Assembly (NCBI GenBank): GCA_007570915.1
Contig: RKSK01000195.1
Coordinates: forward strand, 1-9,401
Direction of reading: 5' to 3'
DNA: 9,401 nt
Origin: Cenarchaeum sp.
GTDB taxonomy: Archaea; Thermoproteota; Nitrososphaeria; Nitrososphaerales; Nitrosopumilaceae
The position numbers and the translations under genes are program-made. Below, piece after piece: positions 1 through 6,559 of the stretch (position 1 is the stretch's first letter; every line of letters starts with the position of its first letter). Under the pieces are notes generated by a model. The model was not told where the DNA came from, searched no databases, and saw only the letters and a list, made by a program, of their open reading frames with translations.

Positions 1-618
1 GAGTTCTTGCACACGCAGTCTGTCATACACGACGACATAATCGACAACGAGACGCAGCGCAGGTCGCTTGACCCCTTTCACATAAGGTACGGCTACAACA
101 CGGCCATACTCACCGGCGACTTTGTCCTGGGCATGATACTCAACTTGTCCTCAAAGATCGGCAGCGCGCGCGTCACGCGCGACCTGGCCACGACGGCGAT
201 GCTGATGAGCGAGGGCGAGGTCCTCGAGGGCAGGCTCGCCTCGGCCGCAGGCATAACGTTTGACGACTATGTGCGCGTGGTGAGGTACAAGACGGCGACG
301 GCCTTTGAGGCCGCCGCGCGCATTGGCGGCATCGTCGCCGGCGCGGGCGAGGGCCACGTCGCGGCGCTAACCGAGTACGGGCGCAGCGTGGGGATCGCGT
401 ACCAGGTACGCGACGACCTCGCCGACTGGAACAACGAGGACAAGGTCTTCAACGCGCTCATAAGGCAAGAGTCCGACCCGCGCGGGGCCTTTGACCGCAT
501 GGAGCGCCTCCTCTCCTCGCACGCCGACGCGGCGCGCTCGGCCCTGGCGGGGCTGCCGGCCGGCGGCGCGAGGGACGGCCTGCTCGGCCTGGTAGAATTT
601 ACGGCCCTCAAGGCATGA
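1..618 (+). CDS. Polyprenyl diphosphate synthase (trans-isoprenyl transferase), 5' truncated by window edge
   Basis: Condenses isopentenyl diphosphate onto an allylic diphosphate to build the chains used for archaeal ether lipids or the quinone tail. The reading frame is open from base 1 and ends at TGA 616-618, giving 205 visible residues. About 80-100 N-terminal residues are missing against a usual length near 320; the TTG at 7 is internal Leu, not a start. Both Mg-diphosphate binding motifs are present: DDIID at 31-45, preceded by a conserved SxIH, and DDLAD at 412-426. Between them lie the family-typical GDFVLG and YKTATAF segments. The residue five before the first Asp is Gln and the one four before is Ser, not the aromatic floor common in short-chain archaeal GGPP synthases, so product length cannot be assigned. 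The gene converges on nuoN and overlaps its 3' end by 11 bases. Family call firm; substrate chain length unknown. Confidence 0.93.
   Translation, partial: EFLHTQSVIHDDIIDNETQRRSLDPFHIRYGYNTAILTGDFVLGMILNLSSKIGSARVTRDLATTAMLMSEGEVLEGRLASAAGITFDDYVRVVRYKTATAFEAAARIGGIVAGAGEGHVAALTEYGRSVGIAYQVRDDLADWNNEDKVFNALIRQESDPRGAFDRMERLLSSHADAARSALAGLPAGGARDGLLGLVEFTALKA
608..618. other. Convergent 3'-3' overlap of prenyl synthase and nuoN
   Basis: The plus-strand stop TGA (616-618) lies beyond the minus-strand stop (TCA on the plus strand at 608-610, read as TGA), so the last 11 bases are coding on both strands. No intergenic terminator exists here, and neither strand shows a T-run immediately downstream of its stop. 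The two transcripts must therefore overlap at their 3' ends. Confidence 0.9.
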
Positions 619-2056
619 GGGACGCAGGGGCCGCCGACTGGGCAAGCTGTATGAGCGGCTCTGGGTACACGCCAAAGGCGACCATAAACCCGACCGAGAA
701 CGCGACGACTGCGATGATCGCGCGCGGCTCGCGCACGCGCTCGCCGCCAGAGTCCTCAAAGTACATCTTGCGGATGACCCACCCATAGTAGGCAAGCGAG
801 AGCGCGCTGTTGAGGACGCCGGCGATCGCAAGCCACGGCGCCCACGGGGCGGCCGCGCCGGCGTCGATCGCCGCGCCAAACAGCACGAGCTTGCTCCAAA
901 ACCCGTTGAGGGGCGGCACGCCGGCGAGGGCCAGGAGCGAGACCGTGATGCCGACGGCCGTTATTGGCATGCGCCTGCCCAGGCCGCGCAGCCTGTCGAT
1001 GTGCGCCGTGGCCAGGGCCGTGACCGTGCCGACTATGGCGACAAAGGCGACGCCCTTCATGACGGCGTGGTTTAGCACGTGGAGGAGCGAGCCGGGCAGG
1101 GCCGTCGCCGAGTAGGGCGCGACCGCCAGGCCGATGAGTATGTAGCCAGCGTGGCCTATGCTAGAGTAGGCGAGCATCCTCGAGAGGCTCTTTTGCATGA
1201 CGGCCGCGACGTTGCCGACCGTCATGGTCATCACGGCGATTATCGCCAGCGCGAGTGCCCAGTCCACGCTCAGGGCCGCCATGCCTATCACGACGACGCG
1301 GACCGCCGCCGCAAAGCCGGCCTTTTTTGTCCCCGCCGCGAGGAGGGCAGTCACGGGCGGCGGCGAGCCCTCGTAGGCGTCCGGCAGCCACATGTGGAAC
1401 GGCACGAGCCCCATCTTGAAGCCAAAGCCGGCCACGAACAGCGCGCCGGCGAGCAGCGCGAGCGGGACCAGCGAGGCGTCAAGGGCCGCCATGCCGGCGA
1501 CGACGCCGGCGATGTCCGTCGTGCCCGTGAGGCCGTACGCCAGCGAGATCGCATAGACGATGAGGGCCGAGGCGAGCGCGCCGAACATAAAGTACTTTAT
1601 CGCCGCCTCGTTGGAGGACGGGTCGCGCTTGTTAAATCCGGCCAGCACGTACGTCGGGATGCTCATCAGCTCCCAGGCGACAAAGAGCACGACGAGGTCG
1701 TTGGCGTAGGCGACCATTACCATGCCGACGGCCGAGAGCAGTATGAGCGAATAGTAGACTGCGGGGTAGCGCCTCTCGCGCATGTACGCAAACGAGCTCA
1801 CCGTCGTGAACACGGCGACTATGAGCATGGCGATGGCAAAGAACGCCCCGAGGAGGTCGTCGGCGACGACGTCGCCGCTTAAGACCTGCGAGGCGGCGAC
1901 CGTGCCCATGGCGACCTGCGAGACGACGTACGATATCGCCGCGGCCAGCGCGCCTAGCGCGATCGCCGCATAGAACATGTTGGAGCCGGACTCGCGCCGC
2001 AGCACGTTGATGACGGGCAGCGCGACGCCGACGGCGCCGAGGATCGCCGTTACCAC
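608..2056 (-). CDS. nuoN: Complex I subunit N (antiporter-like membrane subunit, Nqo14 family)
   Basis: Integral membrane proton-translocating subunit of the complex I arm, adjacent to the NuoK/NuoJ/NuoA region; 482 residues, the usual length, with many hydrophobic helices. Channel residues expected for the family are all visible: Glu129 in AWELMSIP (TM5), Lys154 in IKYF, Lys214 in FGFKMGLVPFHMWLPDAYEG (TM7), Lys245 in TKKAGF (TM8, doubled as KK), His302 in SSIGHAGY and Lys389 in GFWSKL (TM12). The start is the GTG at 2054-2056. The frame is open upstream to a TGA at 2090-2092 but holds no other ATG, GTG or TTG, and no Shine-Dalgarno motif precedes the GTG, so the true N-terminus may be longer. 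It follows nuoL after 37 bases and is the last gene of the operon, ending inside the convergent prenyl synthase gene. Confidence 0.95.
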   Translation of the reverse strand: MVTAILGAVGVALPVINVLRRESGSNMFYAAIALGALAAAISYVVSQVAMGTVAASQVLSGDVVADDLLGAFFAIAMLIVAVFTTVSSFAYMRERRYPAVYYSLILLSAVGMVMVAYANDLVVLFVAWELMSIPTYVLAGFNKRDPSSNEAAIKYFMFGALASALIVYAISLAYGLTGTTDIAGVVAGMAALDASLVPLALLAGALFVAGFGFKMGLVPFHMWLPDAYEGSPPPVTALLAAGTKKAGFAAAVRVVVIGMAALSVDWALALAIIAVMTMTVGNVAAVMQKSLSRMLAYSSIGHAGYILIGLAVAPYSATALPGSLLHVLNHAVMKGVAFVAIVGTVTALATAHIDRLRGLGRRMPITAVGITVSLLALAGVPPLNGFWSKLVLFGAAIDAGAAAPWAPWLAIAGVLNSALSLAYYGWVIRKMYFEDSGGERVREPRAIIAVVAFSVGFMVAFGVYPEPLIQLAQSAAPASLMP

Positions 2057-2093
2057 AATCGGGGAGGAGAGTATGTCTACCGTCGCATATCAC
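2057..2093 (-). promoter_or_regulatory. nuoL-nuoN intergenic gap, the longest in the operon
   Basis: These 37 bases are the largest gene-free stretch in the window. Read on the minus strand, GGTGAT, an archaeal Shine-Dalgarno core, occurs right after the nuoL stop (about 2089-2094). It is followed by ATG-CGA-CGG-TAG, a three-codon open frame at 2077-2088. GGTGAT sits about 33 bases from the assigned nuoN GTG, far too distant to serve it, but about 5 bases from an in-frame ACG codon. No promoter-like TATA/BRE element is evident. Its role in nuoN translation is an inference. Confidence 0.4.
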
Positions 2094-4157
2094 CTACATC
2101 AGCAGCATCAGGGCCACAAGGAGCAGCCCCGCCCCAAATACGTACAGGTATGACTGTGTGATCCCCGTCTGCGCGCCCTGCACCACGCGCGCGGCCCAGC
2201 CTACGGCCCTCTCGAGGCCCGTGTTCATCCCCGCGTCGATCGCGGTCCTCTCAAAGTACCTAAACACGCCTCGCGCAAGCCACAGCGGCGAGACGACAAA
2301 GCACCAGTATATCGCCGCGTTGATGTACCAGCGGCTGAGCAGGACGGCGTGCATCCCGCGAAAGACGGGGTTTGACGCAACAAAGCGCGCGGGGTCGATC
2401 CAGCGCCCCACGTAGAACGCGTACCCCAGGCCTATGCCCACGCCAAACGCCGCCAGCGACGCGCCGAGGGCCACGGGGTTTAGGCCCGAGAGCGGCGCGG
2501 GCAGCGCGGGGTGCTCCCCCTCCCCGTGCGGCGAGTGTATGCCAAAGGACTCCTCGAGGTACCCGCCGAACAGGTGGTGGAGCGACTCCTCAAAGGCCAG
2601 GCCCATGACGCCGATGGCGATCGTGACGGCGGCCAGGACGCCGTACGGGACCCACATGGACAGCGGGGCCTCGTGGATCCCGTGCCCTTCGGACTCTAGT
2701 TTCCTGACGTGCTCGCTCTTGGGCCCAAAGAAGACCATGCCTATCATGCGCGTCGTGTAGAACGCCGTGATCACGGCAGTCACGACGGCGATCGCGAATA
2801 TCGGCATGGCCCACTCCGAGCCGGACTCGAAGACGGAGGCGAATATGGCGTCCTTGCTCCAGAACCCCGTCGTTATGAACGGCGCGCCCATGAGCGCGAG
2901 GCCCGCTGCCCAGACAAAGGCGTACGTCTTGCGCATGTGGCGGCGCAGGCCGCCCATGTCCGTCATGAAGCGCGAGCCGACGACGTGGAGGAGCGAGCCG
3001 GCGGCCATGAAGAGCGACGCCTTGAACATGGCGTGGGATATGAGGTGGTAAAAGCCGGCCGTGTACCCGTCGACAAACTGCTCGGAAAGGCCCGCGACGC
3101 CAAAGGCCATCATCATGTAGCCGATCTGCGAGCCCGTCGAGTACGCGAGGACCTTTTTGATCTCGGGGTTTACCATTCCCTGCGACGCGAGGAGGAGCGC
3201 CGTGATCGCGCCCACCCACGCGACGACCTCAAAGAACTGGTCGGCGAGGAGGCCCGAGGCGCCCAGCGCAAACGCTATGGGGCCCAGGCGCGCGACGAGA
3301 AAGACGCCGGCCTTTACCATCGTCGCGGCGTGTATGAGCGCCGAGACGGCAGTCGGGCCTGTCATGGCCTCCAGGAGCCACTCGTTTAGCGGAAACTGCG
3401 CGGACTTGCCTATCGCGCCGCCAAAGAGCAGCACGAGTGCCGGCACGAGGAGGCCCTGCGCGCCCATCGCCTCGGCCCATGCCGTGTCGCCGACGAGCTC
3501 GCGAAACCCAAACGTGCCGGCATAGGCGAATATGAGGAACATTCCGGCGAGCATCATGACGTCGCCGATCTTTGTCATTATGAACGCCTTCATGCCCGCG
3601 TGCGTCGGCGCGTAATAGTCGAGCATGCCCAGGACCGTGCGGCCCTCTGTCCCGACGTGGTCCTTTTTCTTGTCGCGGTACCAAAACCCGATCAGCGCGT
3701 ACGACGCGAGGCCGACGCCCTCCCACCCAAAGAACATCTGCAGGAGGTTGTCCGAGAGCACGATGAGCTGCATAGAGCCCACAAAGAACATGATCCAAAA
3801 CCAAAACCTCACGATGTGGGGGTCGCCCCTCATGTAGCCCGTCGCGTATATGACAATGAGCAGCGATATCCACGCCACGACGTTGGACATTATCACGGCG
3901 AGCGGGTCGGCGAGCACGCCGGCCTCGAGGCCGACTGCGGCTATCCAGGACGTCTGCGCGTGGACCTCGCCGCCTGCGAGCGCGCCGGGCAGCAGCGACG
4001 CGGCGAGCAGCGCGCTAGCCGCCGCGCCGGCGATCGCCGCCCAGCCCGGGACCCTGCCCTGCCACCTCTTGAGGGCCGGCATTGTGAGGGCCGCGGCAAA
4101 CGGGACGATCCAGACGAGCCACGCCGCGGCGGCCAGGAGGCCTTCATGCTCGGCCAT
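2094..4157 (-). CDS. nuoL: Complex I subunit L (distal antiporter-like subunit, Nqo12 family)
   Basis: Distal proton-pumping membrane subunit, including the long lateral helix that braces the arm. It has 687 residues, somewhat longer than the E. coli protein (about 613). Family landmarks: Glu146 in FFGWEGVGLASY (TM5), Asp199 in TKIGDVMML, Lys251 in AIGKSAQFPL (TM7), HAATMVKAG with His276 and Lys282 (TM8), SQIGYM at 343-348, HAMFKASLF with His375 and Lys379, and Lys435-Asp436 in FWSKDAIF (TM12). A His/Glu-rich soluble loop (541-549) precedes the C-terminal part carrying the lateral helix and last TM. The ATG at 4155-4157 directly follows the nuoM TAG, in the same frame, with GGAGG seven bases upstream, so the start is secure and translation is probably coupled to nuoM. 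It ends with TAG at 2094-2096. Confidence 0.97.
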   Translation of the reverse strand: MAEHEGLLAAAAWLVWIVPFAAALTMPALKRWQGRVPGWAAIAGAAASALLAASLLPGALAGGEVHAQTSWIAAVGLEAGVLADPLAVIMSNVVAWISLLIVIYATGYMRGDPHIVRFWFWIMFFVGSMQLIVLSDNLLQMFFGWEGVGLASYALIGFWYRDKKKDHVGTEGRTVLGMLDYYAPTHAGMKAFIMTKIGDVMMLAGMFLIFAYAGTFGFRELVGDTAWAEAMGAQGLLVPALVLLFGGAIGKSAQFPLNEWLLEAMTGPTAVSALIHAATMVKAGVFLVARLGPIAFALGASGLLADQFFEVVAWVGAITALLLASQGMVNPEIKKVLAYSTGSQIGYMMMAFGVAGLSEQFVDGYTAGFYHLISHAMFKASLFMAAGSLLHVVGSRFMTDMGGLRRHMRKTYAFVWAAGLALMGAPFITTGFWSKDAIFASVFESGSEWAMPIFAIAVVTAVITAFYTTRMIGMVFFGPKSEHVRKLESEGHGIHEAPLSMWVPYGVLAAVTIAIGVMGLAFEESLHHLFGGYLEESFGIHSPHGEGEHPALPAPLSGLNPVALGASLAAFGVGIGLGYAFYVGRWIDPARFVASNPVFRGMHAVLLSRWYINAAIYWCFVVSPLWLARGVFRYFERTAIDAGMNTGLERAVGWAARVVQGAQTGITQSYLYVFGAGLLLVALMLLM

Positions 4158-5756
4158 CTAGGCCCCTCCCCCCGGCGCGGCCGCCGCGCCCGCGCCGGCT
4201 AGCGCCGCCGCCGTCCCCGGCCCGAGCTCGCCGGCGCCGGCGATTCCGGACATGTACGGGACGATCTGGCCCAGGAATATGTCCGGGTATATCCCGAGGA
4301 CCACGGTAAACCCCGCAAGGGCCATCATGGGCGCGAGCATGTGCCACCCCGCCTCGCGCGTGCCGGCCAGGCCCTCGGGCATCTTGCCGAAAAAGACGCG
4401 CTTTATCATCCAGAGCATGTACGACATTGTGAGGGCCGTGGCGACGAGGCCGAGGCCAAACGTGACGTAGCGCAGCGTGCTGCCCTCCTCGACGGCCGTC
4501 TCGAGCGCGCCGTAAAAGAGGAGCCACTCGCCCATAAACCCGCTCGTCGGCGGCACGCCGGCGATCGTGAGCGCGCCGATGACGGCGCACGTCGCCGTTA
4601 TCGGCATGCGGCCGGCGAGGCCGCCGAGGCGCGATATGCTGCGCGTGCCGACCCTGACTATGATGACGCCGGCCATCATGAAGAGGATGCCCTTGCCGAG
4701 CGCGTGCGTCACGTACATCATCTCCGCGCCGGCCAGGCCCAGGACGGACTGCGAGCCCAGGCCAAAGAGGAGGTAGCCCATCTGGCTGATGCTAGAGTAC
4801 GCGAGGAGGCGCTTTAGGTCGTCCTGCATGAGGGCCATCGCGCCGCCGTATATCATCGTGACGAGGCCCCACACGTGGAACCACACCGACAGCTCCGAGA
4901 ACGCCGCCGGCAGGAGCTCCATGATGAGCCTAAACATGCCGTACGCGCCAATGCCGATCATCACCGGCGAGAGGAGCGCGCTTATCGGCGTGGGGGCCGC
5001 GCCGTGGACCCACGGCAGCCATATGTGGAACATGAACGCGGCGAGCTTGACCCCCAGGCCAATCGCGATGGCGACGGCGGCGACGAGGACGATGTCCGGG
5101 TCTATGGCCGCCGCGGCAATCCCCGCAAAGTCAAACGTGCCGGCCGAGAGGCCGACGGCGAGGAACCCGAGGAGCAGGACCACGGCGCCGACGTGGGTCC
5201 AGAAAAAGAACATCAGCGCAATCTTGCGCCTCGGCCCGTCGCCCCAGAACGCTATGAGGAAAAAGCCCGGTATGAGCATGACCTCAAAGAACACGTAGAA
5301 CTGTATGAGGTTGGTCGCAAGGACGGTCCCGAGCATCCCCATGGCAAAGACGAGGTAGAGCGCGTGGTACGTGCCCGACTTTGCCCTGACATACTCGGCA
5401 AGGGCGACTGCGCTCCCCCCCTCGCCGTGGGCCTCCCTGTACTGCTCGGCGAACTTGTGCTCCATGTAGGGCCTCGAGTAGACGGCGAGGATCGCAGACA
5501 GCGCGTATATCATTATGGCAAACGGCGAGGCGAGGCCGTCGAGCGCGAGGCCAAACTCGCCAAACATCCCCGTCCACGCGTGGCGCTCCTCGGCCCCCCC
5601 GTCAAGCGCGGCGAGCGCGACGAGGGCCGTGCAGTAGGCGAGCACGGCAAGCGAGAACCACGTCACGGCGGCCATGCCGTGGCGCCTCCCGACGACGTAC
5701 GCGACGGGGGAGAGCAAGAGCGGGATAAAGACCGCCTGGAGTAGCATGTGGTCCAT
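4158..5756 (-). CDS. nuoM: Complex I subunit M (central antiporter-like subunit, Nqo13 family)
   Basis: Middle proton-pumping subunit of the membrane arm, 532 residues. Conserved: Glu158 in FYVFFEVMLIPGFFLIAFWG (TM5), Lys237 in GVKLAAFMFHIWLP (TM7), HALGKG with His351, and Glu410 in TSGFMGEWLLF (TM12). Not conserved: the TM8 lysine, where SPVMIGIGAYG puts Gly268, and the His of SHxG, which is Gln325 in SSISQMGY; LPD is LPW (Trp249). The C-terminus (508-532) is a low-complexity Ala/Gly tail whose last codons form the Shine-Dalgarno of nuoL. The ATG at 5754-5756 lies four bases after the nuoK stop, with a weak GAGGGGAT upstream; a second ATG at codon 4 is possible. The gene ends in TAG directly abutting the nuoL ATG in frame. 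It precedes nuoL, the reverse of the E. coli L-M order. Confidence 0.97.
   Translation of the reverse strand: MDHMLLQAVFIPLLLSPVAYVVGRRHGMAAVTWFSLAVLAYCTALVALAALDGGAEERHAWTGMFGEFGLALDGLASPFAIMIYALSAILAVYSRPYMEHKFAEQYREAHGEGGSAVALAEYVRAKSGTYHALYLVFAMGMLGTVLATNLIQFYVFFEVMLIPGFFLIAFWGDGPRRKIALMFFFWTHVGAVVLLLGFLAVGLSAGTFDFAGIAAAAIDPDIVLVAAVAIAIGLGVKLAAFMFHIWLPWVHGAAPTPISALLSPVMIGIGAYGMFRLIMELLPAAFSELSVWFHVWGLVTMIYGGAMALMQDDLKRLLAYSSISQMGYLLFGLGSQSVLGLAGAEMMYVTHALGKGILFMMAGVIIVRVGTRSISRLGGLAGRMPITATCAVIGALTIAGVPPTSGFMGEWLLFYGALETAVEEGSTLRYVTFGLGLVATALTMSYMLWMIKRVFFGKMPEGLAGTREAGWHMLAPMMALAGFTVVLGIYPDIFLGQIVPYMSGIAGAGELGPGTAAALAGAGAAAAPGGGA
4165..4169 (-). promoter_or_regulatory. Shine-Dalgarno GGAGG of nuoL inside nuoM
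   Basis: The minus strand reads GGAGG seven bases before the nuoL ATG, within a longer G-rich run that encodes the last Gly residues of NuoM. It fixes the nuoL start and suggests that ribosomes ending nuoM can reinitiate at once. Confidence 0.75.
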
Positions 5757-5760
5757 CTTT

Positions 5761-6066
5761 TTATCCCCTCAGCGTCCCGAACTTGGCGACGTCAATGTCG
5801 CGGTACATCCTGTACGCGACGATTATGAGGGCCAGGCCGACTGCGACCTCGGCGGCGGCGACGGCTATCGAAAAGAGCGCAAGCGTCTGGCCCCCGCTGT
5901 CGGGCACAAATCGCGCAAAGGCGACGAGGTTTAGGTTTGCGGCGTTTATGACAATCTCCACGGCAAAGAGCATGCGCAGCGCGTTGCGCTTGACGGCCAG
6001 GCCGTATATCCCGACGCACAGGAGCGCGACGGAGACGAGCGTAAAGTCAACTAGCTCGTTGGTCAT
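5761..6066 (-). CDS. nuoK: Complex I subunit K (Nqo11/MrpC-like)
   Basis: Small three-helix membrane subunit linking the quinone module to the antiporter-like subunits; 101 residues, the usual length. The two buried glutamates essential for proton transfer in E. coli (Glu36 and Glu72) correspond to Glu37 in AVEIVINAANLNLVAF and Glu73 in AAEVAVGLALII, in the expected second and third helices. The start is the ATG at 6064-6066 (MTNELVDF), backed by a cluster of GGAGG motifs just upstream; a longer frame reaching 6126 is only nuoJ read out of phase. It overlaps the nuoJ 3' end by 20 bases and ends in TAA at 5761-5763, four bases before nuoM. Call secure. Confidence 0.97.
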   Translation of the reverse strand: MTNELVDFTLVSVALLCVGIYGLAVKRNALRMLFAVEIVINAANLNLVAFARFVPDSGGQTLALFSIAVAAAEVAVGLALIIVAYRMYRDIDVAKFGTLRG

Positions 6067-6559
6067 CCTCCGTGTCCTCCCTCCTTGCCAGCACCATCGC
6101 GCCGGTGACGGCGCCAGAGAGCACAAGGCCCATGAGTATGAGCGCGGGCCAGTAGCGGACCAGAAAGTCGGCCCCTATCGCCCTAAAGTCCACCGCGGGC
6201 TCCTCGGTCGTGATCCCCGATATCCCCGAGTGGACCACGATTGCCCCCAGCGAGGCCATCGCGACTAGCATGAGGCCCACGCCGGCGAGGCGCCTGCGCG
6301 GGTCCTCGACCTTTGTGAATATGAGCTCGCGGCGCACGAGCATGACCGTGAAGAGTATGAGGACCGCGATCGACCCGACATAGACGGCGATCTGGAACAT
6401 CGCGACGAACGGCGAGTCTAGCAGGAGGAAGAACCCGGCGATCCCGCCGAGCGTCCCCATGAGCGCGATCGCGCCGTAGACGAGCGAGCGCAGCTCGAGG
6501 GCGGCGATCGCCGAGACTATGGTGAGGACCGAGAGCGCGAGGAAGGCGGGGTCAGCCAT
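6047..6559 (-). CDS. nuoJ: Complex I subunit J (Nqo10 family)
   Basis: Membrane subunit of 170 residues next to NuoK and NuoA; its third helix changes shape during the catalytic cycle in known structures. That helix is recognisable as FQIAVYVGSIAVLILF at residues 55-70, with the conserved Tyr60 of the VYVG motif. Five hydrophobic helices are apparent, with a soluble stretch near 111-131 before the last one and a charged C-terminal tail. The start is the ATG at 6557-6559 (MADPAFLAL); the frame is open further upstream to 6673 but that part is nuoI read out of phase. It overlaps the nuoI stop by 8 bases and runs 20 bases into nuoK. A GA-rich GGAGAGGGGTG lies just upstream of the ATG as a likely ribosome binding site. 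Confidence 0.96.
   Translation of the reverse strand: MADPAFLALSVLTIVSAIAALELRSLVYGAIALMGTLGGIAGFFLLLDSPFVAMFQIAVYVGSIAVLILFTVMLVRRELIFTKVEDPRRRLAGVGLMLVAMASLGAIVVHSGISGITTEEPAVDFRAIGADFLVRYWPALILMGLVLSGAVTGAMVLARREDTEDDQRAS
6067..6084 (-). promoter_or_regulatory. Clustered Shine-Dalgarno motifs of nuoK inside nuoJ
   Basis: The minus strand holds three GGAGG copies (6080-6084, 6076-6080 and 6067-6071) immediately before the nuoK ATG, all within nuoJ codons for a charged tail (RREDTED). The copy at 6076-6080, nine bases from the ATG, has the most usable spacing. This is the strongest ribosome-binding signal in the window and decides the nuoK start. Confidence 0.75.

Noticed and set aside
1323..1328. 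Plus-strand T6 as terminator of the prenyl synthase transcript
   Set aside because: It lies about 700 bases past the stop and encodes Lys codons of nuoN on the other strand, so it cannot be assigned as a terminator from sequence alone.
1079..1882. 267-residue plus-strand open frame opposite nuoN
   Set aside because: Same shadow composition (Arg/His/Glu/Asp-rich, no hydrophobic core) and entirely inside a secure gene on the other strand.
1632..2093. Minus-strand frame starting with GTG right after the nuoL stop
   Set aside because: It is nuoN read in another phase, rich in Arg and low-complexity. It matters only in that the GTG position bears on the unclear nuoN start.
3600..4202. 200-residue plus-strand open frame opposite the nuoL start and nuoM end
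   Set aside because: Shadow of nuoL/nuoM with biased charged composition, no family motif and no convincing start signal.
4875..5744. 289-residue plus-strand open frame opposite nuoM
   Set aside because: It is antisense to a clear nuoM. Its composition is dominated by Arg, Glu, His and Asp, as expected of a reversed high-GC gene, and it has no recognisable domain.
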